Assembly: GCA_038209365.1 (NCBI GenBank)
Contig: JBBQXS010000005.1
Span: 62,001 to 126,000 of the forward strand
Reading direction: 5' to 3'
DNA from: DASQHW01 sp038209365
GTDB lineage: Bacteria; Actinomycetota; Acidimicrobiia; IMCC26256; PALSA-610
DNA length: 64,000 nucleotides
Within the stretch, counting starts at the first letter, position 1. Every line of letters begins with the position of its first letter. Positions 15,906 through 24,679 of the stretch are shown here, piece after piece. The notes under the pieces are model-generated. The model did not search any database. It was not told where the DNA came from and saw nothing but the letters and a program-made list of their open reading frames with translations. The translations under genes and the position numbers were made by a program.

Positions 15906-16292
15906 CTATTTCCCGTCGCGCAATGCCTTGATCAGCTGCTCGGTCTGCTCGCGCTGCTCGTAGACGAGCCGGATGATCCAGTAGCGCATGTACCGCGTCA
16001 TCGAGTTGCGCAGCCAGATCGCGATCCCGACGATCGAGATCCCGATACCGATCATGGCGGCGATGGAGTCACGCTGGATGAACTCGAACTGCGTGTCCTG
16101 GCGAGCACTGATCCACGAGACGACGGCGATAACCATGCCCAGGATCGTGAGACCGATCCCCCACTGCGACCCGAGGCGCTCGGGGTTGGCCCCGCCGCCG
16201 GTCACCTTGAGCTTGCCGACCTCCTCCTGGAACTGCGCGAGGCGGGGCGACGACAGTGATCCAGCAGTCGCGTCGGTTTTCACGTCGCTCAT
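15906..16292 (-). CDS. Small two-helix membrane protein, last gene of the Liv-type transporter operon
   Basis: A 128-residue protein from ATG 16292, overlapping the stop of the upstream ATP-binding gene (ATGA). Two transmembrane helices are clear: WGIGLTILGMVIAVVSWI and IAAMIGIGISIVGIAIWL. They are flanked by a soluble N-terminus and a C-terminal amphipathic segment (RLVYEQREQTEQLIKALRDGK) likely to form a coiled coil. It matches no family I can name. Tight coupling to the transporter operon suggests an accessory membrane subunit, but no function is shown. Confidence 0.75.
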   Translation of the reverse strand: MSDVKTDATAGSLSSPRLAQFQEEVGKLKVTGGGANPERLGSQWGIGLTILGMVIAVVSWISARQDTQFEFIQRDSIAAMIGIGISIVGIAIWLRNSMTRYMRYWIIRLVYEQREQTEQLIKALRDGK

Positions 16293-17083
16293 GACTCGGG
16301 TCTCCTTGCTGAGGCCGGACGATCAGCCGCGTGCAGGTGGTGATGATCGCTTCCGAGGTACGCGTCCGCAAGCTCCTCGGCGATGAATTGGGGCTGCCCC
16401 GAGTGCAGGAGCCTGCCGTGCAGCATGATCCCGGCACGGTGGGCAATGCCGAGGATCTCGTGCGCGAACTGCTCGACGATCAAGATCGACAACCCGGACG
16501 CCGCGATCTGGCGCACGTGCTCGTAGAGCTCTTCCACGATGATCGGCGCGAGGCCCATGGACAGCTCGTCGATGAGCAGCACCGCGGGCTCGGTGGCGAG
16601 CGCGCGCGCCATCGCCAGCATTTGCTGCTCACCACCCGACAGCGTGCCTGCGGTCTGCCTGCGCCGCTCCCCGAGGCGCGGGAATTGCGTGAACGCGCGG
16701 TCGAGGATCTCCCGGTATGCGATGCCGCTGAAGGAAGCCATCCGGAGGTTCTCGGCAACGCTCAAGTTCGGGAAGATGCCGCGGCCTTCCGGGATGAGGC
16801 ACACGCCGGCGCGCGCGAGCGCGTCGGATTGGGCCCCGGTCACGTCACGGCCGCAGAGGAACAGGCTGCCCGAGTGCGGGGTGATCGCGCCGCAGGCGAC
16901 GCCGAGGGTCGTCGACTTCCCGGCGCCGTTCGGCCCGAGCAGCGCGAAGACCTCGCCGGGCATCAGCCGTATGTCGATGCCGTGCAGCACGTCGATGGCG
17001 CCGTATCCCGCCCGAACCGACGAAAGCTCCAAGACCGGAGTGACCTCGGTGGCACCGGGGACGGGAGCGACCTGCAGGCTCAT
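16289..17083 (-). CDS. livF: Branched-chain-amino-acid-type ABC transporter ATP-binding protein LivF
   Basis: A 264-residue ATPase of the LivF type. Walker A GPNGAGKST is at residues 50-58, the Q-loop region follows, the signature LSGGEQQM is near 148, and Walker B VLLIDELSMGLAP is near 170. The C-terminal His-rich tail (SDHHHLHAADRP) is unusual, since LivF proteins normally end earlier. It would power uptake of branched-chain amino acids, short amides or other hydrophobic solutes through the fused permease. Its start overlaps the LivG stop (ATGA). The substrate cannot be read from sequence. Confidence 0.93.
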   Translation of the reverse strand: MSLQVAPVPGATEVTPVLELSSVRAGYGAIDVLHGIDIRLMPGEVFALLGPNGAGKSTTLGVACGAITPHSGSLFLCGRDVTGAQSDALARAGVCLIPEGRGIFPNLSVAENLRMASFSGIAYREILDRAFTQFPRLGERRRQTAGTLSGGEQQMLAMARALATEPAVLLIDELSMGLAPIIVEELYEHVRQIAASGLSILIVEQFAHEILGIAHRAGIMLHGRLLHSGQPQFIAEELADAYLGSDHHHLHAADRPASARRPES

Positions 17084-17814
17084 GACGCGGTCTTCGTCGT
17101 GCCGAGATACGCCCGCTGCACCGAGGGGTCCGCTTGGATCTCATGCGGTGTCCCGTGCGCGATCACCCGTCCGAAGTCGAGCACGTGGATGATCGCGCAC
17201 GTATCCATGACCAACGGCATGTCGTGCTCGACGAGCAGCACACCGAGGCCTCCGCCGACCAACTTGTGCAACAGCACGCCGAGCGCGTCGGTCTCGGCTT
17301 CGTCGAGGCCCGACGACGGCTCGTCGAGCAGCAAGACCTTCGGGTCGGTCGCGAGCGCGCGCGCGACCTCGACGAGCCGGGCCGTACCGGTCGGCAATGA
17401 TTCGACACGCTTGTGCGCGACCGACGCGATACCGACTTGCTCCAGCAGGCCTTCGGCAAGCGCATTGCTGTCGTAGCTCGACTTCGCCCACCGGCGGCGC
17501 ATCTCGAGGGCGACGAGCACGTTCTCGCGTGCGGTCAGGCTCCCGAACGCCTCGAGCCGCTGGAACGTACGCGCGATGCCGAGACGGGCGCGGCGATACG
17601 GACGCCGGCGGGTGATGTCACGGCCGTCGAGCAGGACCCGTCCCCGCGTTGGCGCCTGGAGTCCCGTGATGACGTTGAACAACGTCGTCTTGCCGGCGCC
17701 GTTCGGTCCGATGAGCCCCGTGACACAGCCGGCTTCCACCGTCAGCGTCGCGCCGTCGACCGCCAGGAGCCCGCCGAACTGGACGGAGATCTCGTGGATG
17801 TCGAGCAGCTCCAT
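17080..17814 (-). CDS. livG: Branched-chain-amino-acid-type ABC transporter ATP-binding protein LivG
   Basis: About 244 residues. Walker A GPNGAGKTT is near residue 36, Walker B is KVLLLDEPSSGLD, and the H-loop segment is LLVEHDMPLVMD. The ABC signature is altered, reading LPTGTARLVEVARAL where LivG proteins normally have LSYGQQR; this variant seems common in actinobacterial Liv-type systems. An in-frame TTG at 17820 would overlap the permease stop (TTGA), while ATG 17814 lies two bases after it; the ATG is preferred, without strong evidence. It pairs with LivF and the fused permease. Confidence 0.92.
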   Translation of the reverse strand: MELLDIHEISVQFGGLLAVDGATLTVEAGCVTGLIGPNGAGKTTLFNVITGLQAPTRGRVLLDGRDITRRRPYRRARLGIARTFQRLEAFGSLTARENVLVALEMRRRWAKSSYDSNALAEGLLEQVGIASVAHKRVESLPTGTARLVEVARALATDPKVLLLDEPSSGLDEAETDALGVLLHKLVGGGLGVLLVEHDMPLVMDTCAIIHVLDFGRVIAHGTPHEIQADPSVQRAYLGTTKTAS

Positions 17815-17816
17815 GG

Positions 17817-19952
17817 TCAACCCGTCCTGGTGGTGGCTCGGGGCACGTCGTTGCTGATGCCCAGACCCCGGTCGACGAGCAACACGTCGGCTTCCTCGAA
17901 CTCGCGTGTAAGCCCCAGTTCGCCGACCTCCGGCTCGGCATTCGCGGCCTTGAGCTCAGCCGCTTCTCGCCGAGCGTCCCGCCGCCAGGGCAGTAACACC
18001 GCGAACCCTTCACCGATCTCGACGACGGCACCGGCCGGGTTCCGGATGATGCCGAGCGCGGCGAGACCGGGCGCCAGGAAGACGATCGTCTTCCACAGGT
18101 CGAGATGCCAGTTCTCCTGGATCAAGACGGTCGCGAGCCCGAAGACCCCCGCGAACAACGCCCCCGAGACGCAGGCGACGCCGCCGATCACCAGCGCCAA
18201 CACGATCGCAAGGCCTTGGAGCATCGCGAAGCCGTTGTTACTGCCGGAGCCGAGCGTGTGGTAGTGCATCGCGAGGAAGGCGCCTGCGAATCCCGACATA
18301 CCCGCGGACAACGCGAACACTGCGAGCTTCGTCTCGAGGATGTTGACACCGACGGTTGCCGACGCGGCTTCGCTGTCTCGGAGCGCGATCAGTCGCCGGC
18401 CGAAGGCGCTACGGCGCAACGCGACGACGCCGACGCTCGCGACACCGAAAACCGCCGTGACGAGCAGAAGGAACGTACGCCGGTCCTCGAAGTCGAAGCC
18501 CGCAATGTGCAGGTGGGAGACGAGCCGGCTCCCGGCACCGACCGCGAAGGGTTGCGCGAAGAACACGAGCTCGACGAACGACGCGAACGCCATCGTGGCC
18601 AATGCGAGATACAGGCCCTGGAGGCGCATCGCCGGAAACGCGAGCAGCGCGCCGACCGGCATGCAGATCAGCGCCGCGAGAAGCACTGCCCAGATGCTCC
18701 CGTGGTCCCCACCCAAGCGGGCGTACGCCGTCGCGCCGATCCCGGCGAATGCGAGTGGCGCGAGCGAGACCTGGCCGGCCCAGCCGATGAGCGGCACGAG
18801 CGAGAGCGCGACGAGCGCGGTGCAGATCCCGAGCGCGAAGCGGCTGAGGTTGGCATCGGAGAGCGTGCGGCTCAGCAGCCACATCGCAACGAACAGCGCG
18901 GCCATGCCGATCACCGTGTCGCGAACCGTCGACACGCGCTCGATCTTTCGCATCACGTGCGTGCGCGCGAACCGAAGCTCGGCTCGTGGGAGCAGAAGGA
19001 GCACGATGAACAGCATGATCGCGGGGATCGCCGGGGACACGTTCGTCCAGCGGCCCGCGAACAACAAGAAGTTGTTCGACCAGCCGATCGAGATCGCGAG
19101 GATCAGCGCGCCGACGTAGGTGAGCGGCAGGCTGCGAAGACGCCCGACCACCGCGGCCGCGAACGAGGTGATGATCAGCAGCGTCAGCGCACCGCCCGCC
19201 GCCATGTCGACCTCGGGCGCCAGCAGGATGCCGGCCAGCGCGGCCACGGAACAGCCGAGACCCCACGCGAAACCCGAGAGCAGCGAGGCGCGCGCGCCTG
19301 ACAGCGCGGCCAGACCGCGATTGTCGACCACGGCCCGCATCGCGATGCCGAGCCGCGTGCGGAACAGCAAGATCCGCAGGCCGATCGCGAGCGCGACCGC
19401 GGTCAGGATCGTGGCGAACCGGTGCCACGTGAGCACGACGTCGCCGATGTTGAACCCCTCGCCGTTGAAGAGCGGTGGCAGCGAGTGCGCTTCTTGCTGA
19501 TCCCAGATCAGGCCGGCGAGACCGATCAACGCGAACATGATCCCGACGGTCACCATCAGCTGCACGACCAGCGACTGTCCCTGGAGTTGACGCATGATCA
19601 CACGATCGAGCGCGATGCCCGCCAAGGGGGCGAATACGAGCACCACGAGCGGCAACGCCAGCCAGGGGGACCATCCCCAGCCCGTAGTCTGATCGACGAA
19701 CTGCCAGTAGACGTACGCGAAGAACATGCCGATCGCGCCTTGCGCAAAGTTGAAGACACCCGTCGTCGTGTAGACGACGACGAGACCGCTCGCCGACATC
19801 GCGTAGATGCCGGCGAGCGGGAGCGAGAACACCAACAGGTTCAGCAGGCTCGTGCCGTCGACCGGGTTGCCCGCCCATGCCTGCCAACTGACGGCCACGA
19901 CGAACGCGATCGTCCCTGCCCACACGAACAGATTCGACCACCGCCTGTTCAC
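17817..19952 (-). CDS. Fused LivH-LivM permease of a branched-chain-amino-acid-type ABC transporter
   Basis: A 711-residue membrane protein joining two permease units that are usually separate. Residues about 30-320 are LivH-like (YAMSASGLVVVYTTTGVFNFAQGAIGMFFAY, then LAALSGARASLLSGFAWGLG). Residues about 340-650 are LivM-like (GWAGQVSLAPLAFAGIGATAYARLG, with RDSEAASATVGVNILETKLAVFALSAGMSGFAGA as the EAA-type loop contacting the ATPases). A roughly 55-residue hydrophilic tail rich in Glu/Ala follows. GTG 19952 is preceded by GGGAGGAAG. The fusion keeps the permease stoichiometry fixed. It lies between the substrate-binding and ATPase genes. Confidence 0.93.
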   Translation of the reverse strand: MNRRWSNLFVWAGTIAFVVAVSWQAWAGNPVDGTSLLNLLVFSLPLAGIYAMSASGLVVVYTTTGVFNFAQGAIGMFFAYVYWQFVDQTTGWGWSPWLALPLVVLVFAPLAGIALDRVIMRQLQGQSLVVQLMVTVGIMFALIGLAGLIWDQQEAHSLPPLFNGEGFNIGDVVLTWHRFATILTAVALAIGLRILLFRTRLGIAMRAVVDNRGLAALSGARASLLSGFAWGLGCSVAALAGILLAPEVDMAAGGALTLLIITSFAAAVVGRLRSLPLTYVGALILAISIGWSNNFLLFAGRWTNVSPAIPAIMLFIVLLLLPRAELRFARTHVMRKIERVSTVRDTVIGMAALFVAMWLLSRTLSDANLSRFALGICTALVALSLVPLIGWAGQVSLAPLAFAGIGATAYARLGGDHGSIWAVLLAALICMPVGALLAFPAMRLQGLYLALATMAFASFVELVFFAQPFAVGAGSRLVSHLHIAGFDFEDRRTFLLLVTAVFGVASVGVVALRRSAFGRRLIALRDSEAASATVGVNILETKLAVFALSAGMSGFAGAFLAMHYHTLGSGSNNGFAMLQGLAIVLALVIGGVACVSGALFAGVFGLATVLIQENWHLDLWKTIVFLAPGLAALGIIRNPAGAVVEIGEGFAVLLPWRRDARREAAELKAANAEPEVGELGLTREFEEADVLLVDRGLGISNDVPRATTRTG

Positions 19953-19991
19953 GCTGGTGCTTCCTCCCGGCGCCCTGGCGGGCGGCTCACC

Positions 19992-21398
19992 TCAGCCCCC
20001 CTTGTATTCGGCGACCGGATCGATCGTGAAGACCAGCGGCGGCTTGTCGCCGTCGCAGTCGAACGTGCCGGGCTCTACCGGGTCGACGCGCACGAACTTG
20101 TCGCCTTGCACCTGCATGCCGACGAGGCACGTGCTGCCCCGCTTCGCGCCGACATCGATCTTCGGGATCATCCCGTTGGCGTCGAACTCGTGAATGTTCC
20201 TGATCGCCTCGAGCAGGTTGGCGCGGGTGATCGAGTTCGGATCGTCGTTATTCGCCTTCATCGTGTCGTTCACGGCCCGGGCGAAGATCTCTCCGGAGAC
20301 CCAGGCGATCTCACCGAACCCGTCCGGCTTCTTGTCGTACTTGAGGAAGGCGGCGAGCTCGGCATTCGCGGCGGCGCCGTCCTCCATCGGAAGGATGTTC
20401 AGCCACACGTACTGGCCTTCGGTACTGCCCTGGCCTTCGGTGATCAGCCGCTTGTCGTAGCACTGAATCGAGCAGTCCCATATCTTCACCGTCGTGACAC
20501 CCTGCGCCTTGGCCTCCTTGCGCATCAGCACCGTGCCCGAGTAGTCGAGGCCGTTGCGCGCGTAGTTCGACTTGTACCGCTTCATCGCCTGGGCCACCGG
20601 CGTGTACGCGGTCTGCAGATCCAGTCCGCTCTTGCCGAACTCCGCGTCGCTCACGATTCCCATCTTGTTCTCGGCACGGAAGAGCGGCGTCGACGCGGCG
20701 ATCGTCGAAGGAAGATCCTTCGGGATCACGAACACGCCGTGAAGGTCTTCGTTGGGGTACTTGTTGAAGTACCAGTCGTACGTGGTGAAGCCCACGCGGA
20801 ACTCACGCGGTCCGGAGCCGCTGTACGGACACTTCGAACCGGTCGGGAGCGTGGCGAAGGAGACCTTCGAGCACTGGTGCACGGGTTCGGTCTGGAGCTC
20901 GGCGATGTCGGGGAGCCCGGTCGCCTTCCCGGCCTTGTCCGTGCAGCCTTCCATCCCGCTCACATCGTTGAGGAACAACGCAGTCGTCCCGACCATCGCG
21001 ATCGAGTTCTGGCACGCGGTGGCAATTCCGTTCTTGGCGTCGTCGGGCGAGAGCTTGGAGTCGACCTCCTTCACGACGACCTTGCGGCAGGCGAGGCCGC
21101 CGTTCGCGTTCATGTAGGCGGCCCACGCTTTCACCGCGTTGATCGAGCCGAGGAAGAGCCCCGGCTTGATCGACGAGCCGACGTCGGCCATGACCGTGAC
21201 GGTGATCGTCGTCGGCGTCACGCCGATCTCGGGCGAGGTGAGGGTTGCCGTCTTGCACACCTCGGGGGCGGTGTTCCCCGTGACCGCAGGGAGGGTCGTC
21301 TGGCCCGGAGGCGCCGTCGTCACCTTCTTGCCCCCGCCGCAGGCAGTGGCACCGAGCATCATGACCACCGCAACCATCACGCCGACGCGGAGCCGCAT
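19992..21398 (-). CDS. Periplasmic-type substrate-binding lipoprotein of the Liv-type ABC transporter
   Basis: A 468-residue protein from ATG 21398 with a GGGGGGAAC ribosome site. The signal peptide MRLRVGVMVAVVMMLGATAC ends in a lipobox, so it is anchored outside the membrane. The body is a Leu/Ile/Val-binding-type periplasmic fold: TPTTITVTVMADVGSSIKPGLFLG, GGLACRKVVVKEVDSKLSPDDAKNG, YSGTVLMRKEAKAQGVTTVKIWD and EIAWVSGEIFARAVNDTM. Several Cys pairs suggest disulfides. It heads the operon that continues with the fused permease and both ATPases. Ligand is unknown; the family takes branched-chain amino acids, amides, urea and aromatic acids. Confidence 0.88.
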   Translation of the reverse strand: MRLRVGVMVAVVMMLGATACGGGKKVTTAPPGQTTLPAVTGNTAPEVCKTATLTSPEIGVTPTTITVTVMADVGSSIKPGLFLGSINAVKAWAAYMNANGGLACRKVVVKEVDSKLSPDDAKNGIATACQNSIAMVGTTALFLNDVSGMEGCTDKAGKATGLPDIAELQTEPVHQCSKVSFATLPTGSKCPYSGSGPREFRVGFTTYDWYFNKYPNEDLHGVFVIPKDLPSTIAASTPLFRAENKMGIVSDAEFGKSGLDLQTAYTPVAQAMKRYKSNYARNGLDYSGTVLMRKEAKAQGVTTVKIWDCSIQCYDKRLITEGQGSTEGQYVWLNILPMEDGAAANAELAAFLKYDKKPDGFGEIAWVSGEIFARAVNDTMKANNDDPNSITRANLLEAIRNIHEFDANGMIPKIDVGAKRGSTCLVGMQVQGDKFVRVDPVEPGTFDCDGDKPPLVFTIDPVAEYKGG

Positions 21399-21544
21399 GT
21401 TCCCCCCAGGGTCGATTGAACGGGCCGAAGCGTACGAACATTGTGCGCATCTGTCGATCCGGATGTGCACGCGGGTGCTCGGCCTGGTTGCCGGCGCCGA
21501 CGCCAGACGCGAGCATTCGGACGGGTGAGTGAGCAGGAGCTTGT

Positions 21545-22792
21545 GTGCCGGTAGCCATTCCCACGTCCCGATATTTCTCGCCCGACTTCGCGCGGCTGGA
21601 GCGCGAACGGCTGTGGCCGCGGGTCTGGCAGCTGGCGTGCTCGCTCGACCATGTTGCGAACCCCGGCGACTTCCACGAGTATCGCGTCGCCGACCTGTCG
21701 GTCCTCCTCGTGCGAGGCGACGACGGCGAGTTGCGCGCGTTCCAGAACGCCTGCCGTCACCGTGGCAGCGCCCTGTGCGACGGCACGGGCAAAGGCTTGA
21801 CCGAGATCCGCTGTCCCTTCCACCGGTGGACCTGGGACCTCGCCGGGCGCCTGCGGGAAGTGCCGTCGCGTCGCGCCTTCGGGATCCTCGACGATGACGT
21901 GCCGCTCGTCCCCGCGCAGGTGGGCACCTGGGGACCGATGGTGTTCGTCAATCTCGCGCTCGACGCCGAGCCGCTCACCGATTTCCTGGAGGAGGTGCCG
22001 GACGATTGCGCGTGGGCGCGCCTCGACGAGATGCGATGCCTGATGTCGGTGACCGGACCAGCTCGCTGCAACTGGAAGACCCTGATCGACGGCTTCAGCG
22101 AGACCTATCACGTGCAAGGCATCCACCGCGAGATGCTGCCGATGTGCGACGACGTGAACGGACCGCAGCGCATCTGGCACCGGCACGGCAAGCTCGAGCA
22201 GTCGTACGGCCTGCCATCACCTCGCCTGCGCGAACGGCCATCCGACCAACAGATCTGGGTCGCGTTCGTGGAGATCATGGGCGTGCGCGTGGGAAATCTC
22301 GCGCAGCACGACGCCGGACCCGCGCCCGCGGTCGCCGAGGGCGGAACGGTGCGGTCGGCGATTGCCGAGGTCGTGCGGGAACGCGCGTTGCAGCACGGAC
22401 ACGACTGGTTCGCAACCCTCACCGAGGGACAGGTGCTCGACATGCACCAGTACAACCTGTTCCCGAACCTGACCGTGCTCGTGTTCTCCGACATGGTGCA
22501 GGTCGTGCGCTCGCGCCCCGGCGCGACACCCGATGACGCATTCATGGATGCATTCGCGTTCGCGCGCTTTCCGGCAGGTGATGCGACACCTCGCACGAAA
22601 CCCGCCGAGGTCGCGGTGAACGAGGACGACGACTTGCCGCTCGGTCTGGTACTCGACCAGGACTTCAAGAACTTTGCGCGTAGTCAGCGCGGAGTGCACC
22701 AGCCGGGGTTGACGCACCTCACGGTGTCGCCCACCGAGGAGTGTCGCATCGTCAACCTGCACCGCAACCTCGAGGAGTTCCTCGAGCTCTGA
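21545..22792 (+). CDS. Rieske non-haem iron oxygenase, large (alpha) subunit
   Basis: A 415-residue ring-hydroxylating-type oxygenase. The Rieske [2Fe-2S] ligands are visible as C-R-H (NACRHRGSALCDG) and C-P-F-H (IRCPFHRWTWDLAGR). The catalytic iron segment is FSETYHVQGIHREM with the H-x4-H pair. GTG 21545 follows AGGAG by 5 bases. No small-subunit, ferredoxin or reductase gene is adjacent, so electrons must come from proteins encoded elsewhere. The gene is divergent from the Liv-type operon with 146 bases between, so the transported solute may be related to its substrate; this is only contextual. Confidence 0.9.
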   Translation: MPVAIPTSRYFSPDFARLERERLWPRVWQLACSLDHVANPGDFHEYRVADLSVLLVRGDDGELRAFQNACRHRGSALCDGTGKGLTEIRCPFHRWTWDLAGRLREVPSRRAFGILDDDVPLVPAQVGTWGPMVFVNLALDAEPLTDFLEEVPDDCAWARLDEMRCLMSVTGPARCNWKTLIDGFSETYHVQGIHREMLPMCDDVNGPQRIWHRHGKLEQSYGLPSPRLRERPSDQQIWVAFVEIMGVRVGNLAQHDAGPAPAVAEGGTVRSAIAEVVRERALQHGHDWFATLTEGQVLDMHQYNLFPNLTVLVFSDMVQVVRSRPGATPDDAFMDAFAFARFPAGDATPRTKPAEVAVNEDDDLPLGLVLDQDFKNFARSQRGVHQPGLTHLTVSPTEECRIVNLHRNLEEFLEL

Positions 22793-22811
22793 GCAGTCGG
22801 CCCGGTCAGCC

Positions 22812-22833
22812 GTGCCGCGCTCCGACGCGGCGC
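22812..22833. terminator. Stem-loop between convergent genes, possible bidirectional terminator
   Basis: An 8-bp stem (GTGCCGCG at 22812-22819 with CGCGGCGC at 22826-22833, one G-T pair) closes a 6-base loop. It sits in the 40-base gap between the Rieske oxygenase stop and the modC stop. No T-tract follows, as is usual in high-GC actinobacteria. Function is inferred from position. Confidence 0.4.
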
Positions 22834-23885
22834 TAACTCGGGAAGACGGCGATCTCGGTCGCCTTCACCGCGGCCCACACGCGCGAGTCGTTGCGGAATC
22901 CCAACGCGTTGACGGCGTCGGCCGTGACCTCGGCAACAATCGGCAGGTCGCCGTCGACTCGCACCCGGACGCGATCGCCGTAGCGCTCCATTCCGCTGAT
23001 CACTCCGGGCCAGACATTGCGCGCCGTTCCGGCCGGCGCCGCTTCGTGGAGCACGACGGCGCTCGGCGCGACGACGGCGAGCACAGGACCGGCGTGATTC
23101 TCGGCAACCGTCAATGTCGCACCTTGGGCGAGACGGATCGCGTGGCCCGCAGCGACGCCCTGGTACAGGTTCACGCCGACGAGATCGGCGACATACGAGG
23201 AGCGCGGCCTCGCCGCGATCTCGTCGGGTGCCCCGACCTGGGTGATGTGCCCGTCTTCGAGGATCACGATGCGATCAGCGAGCGTCAGCGCGTCAACCGC
23301 ATCGTGGGTCACGAGAATGCGCGCGCCGTGGAAGCCCGCGAGAAGTACGCGGAGCTCGCGGCGAACAGTGGCGCGGTGCTGCACATCGAGCGCCGCAAGT
23401 GGCTCGTCCAGCAGGAGCAACGCGGGCTCGGGCGCGAGCGCACGAGCGAGCGCAACACGCTGGGCCTGGCCACCCGAAAGGGTTCCGGGCTTGGCGTCGT
23501 GCCGGTCGGCGAGGCCGACCCGCTCGAGCCACTCGAGGGCGCGGGCGCGCGCTTGTGACCGGCGCATGCCATGAGCGCGGAGCCCGAACGCGACGTTCTC
23601 GAGCACGGTCATGTGCGGGAACAGCAGGTAGTCCTGGAACACGACCCCGATCGAGCGTCGTTCGGGCGGCACAAACAGATCGTCTCGCGGGGCGTCGACG
23701 ACCTCGCCGGCGATGCGCACGGAACCGGCATCGAGCGGGACGAGTCCGGTGAGCGCGCGCAGCAGCGTGGTCTTCCCGGCGCCGTTGGGTCCGACGAGGA
23801 CGCAGAGCTCGTCGTCGTCGACATCCACCTCGGCGTCGAGCGCGAAGGTGTCGAACGCGACACGAACGTGCGCCTGCAGCGTCAC
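22833..23885 (-). CDS. modC: Molybdate ABC transporter ATP-binding protein ModC
   Basis: A 350-residue ATPase. Walker A GPNGAGKTT is near residue 32, signature LSGGQAQRVALARAL near 135, and Walker B LLLLDEPLAALD follows. A C-terminal TOBE domain (about residues 285-345, GVISGMERYGDRVRVRVDGDLPIVAEVTADA) binds the oxyanion in ModC. GTG 23885 overlaps the ModB stop by 4 bases (GTGA). It drives import of molybdate (possibly tungstate) for molybdenum enzymes. Length and order match the standard modABC arrangement. Confidence 0.93.
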   Translation of the reverse strand: MTLQAHVRVAFDTFALDAEVDVDDDELCVLVGPNGAGKTTLLRALTGLVPLDAGSVRIAGEVVDAPRDDLFVPPERRSIGVVFQDYLLFPHMTVLENVAFGLRAHGMRRSQARARALEWLERVGLADRHDAKPGTLSGGQAQRVALARALAPEPALLLLDEPLAALDVQHRATVRRELRVLLAGFHGARILVTHDAVDALTLADRIVILEDGHITQVGAPDEIAARPRSSYVADLVGVNLYQGVAAGHAIRLAQGATLTVAENHAGPVLAVVAPSAVVLHEAAPAGTARNVWPGVISGMERYGDRVRVRVDGDLPIVAEVTADAVNALGFRNDSRVWAAVKATEIAVFPS

Positions 23886-24679
23886 CGCACCGACAGCCAA
23901 CGATCGCGCAGCGAGAGCAGTACCGCGAACGACACGACGACGAGCACGAGGCTCAACACGATCGCGGCGTCGGGATTCGAACCTTCGCGCGTCACGTACA
24001 CGAACAAGGGCAGGGTCTGGGTCTTGCCGGGGAAGTTGCCCGCGAAGGTGATCGTCGCGCCGAACTCGCCCAGGGCGCGCGCCCAGCACAAGACCACACC
24101 GGCCACGAGTGACGGCCGCGCGAGTGGCAGCGTCACGCGCCTGAACACGCCGAGCTGACTCGCCCCCAGCGTGCGGGCCGCCTCCTCGAGGCGCCGGTCG
24201 GTCGAGCGGAACGCGGCCTCGAGCGTGAGGACCAGGAACGGCATCGCAACGAACGTCTCGGCCGCGACCGCACCCGGTACGTGGAAGGGCAGGTGGACAC
24301 CGGCGTCGTCCAGGTATTGGCCCACCAGCCCGCGCCGGCCCAGCGCGAGCGACAGCGCGACACCACCGACGACCGGGGGAAGCACCATCGGCAGCGTCGT
24401 GAGCGCGCGCACGAGGGTGCGGCCCGGGTACGCGACGCGCGCCTGCACCCACGCCAGCGGTACGCCGAGCACGACGGCGACGGCGGTTGCCAAGATCGAC
24501 GTGACGAGTGACAGCCGCAGCGCCTGCAACGCGTCATGGTTCCGGAGCACGTCCCACGCCGATGACCACGGCGCCCGCCACACGAGCCCGGCGAGAGGAA
24601 TCGCAAAGAACAACACCGCGACCGCGGCACCGGCACCGGCGACGCCCGGCACCCTTGTGCGTGCGCGGTCGCGTCTCAT
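23882..24679 (-). CDS. modB: Molybdate ABC transporter permease ModB
   Basis: A 265-residue permease with about six membrane helices. The EAA loop that contacts ModC is EEAARTLGASQLGVFRRVTLPLA, followed by GVVLCWARALGEFGATITFAGN, which is typical of ModB/CysT-type permeases. ATG 24679 overlaps the ModA stop (ATGA) and its own stop overlaps the ModC start. It forms the channel for the oxyanion delivered by ModA. Confidence 0.94.
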   Translation of the reverse strand: MRRDRARTRVPGVAGAGAAVAVLFFAIPLAGLVWRAPWSSAWDVLRNHDALQALRLSLVTSILATAVAVVLGVPLAWVQARVAYPGRTLVRALTTLPMVLPPVVGGVALSLALGRRGLVGQYLDDAGVHLPFHVPGAVAAETFVAMPFLVLTLEAAFRSTDRRLEEAARTLGASQLGVFRRVTLPLARPSLVAGVVLCWARALGEFGATITFAGNFPGKTQTLPLFVYVTREGSNPDAAIVLSLVLVVVSFAVLLSLRDRWLSVR

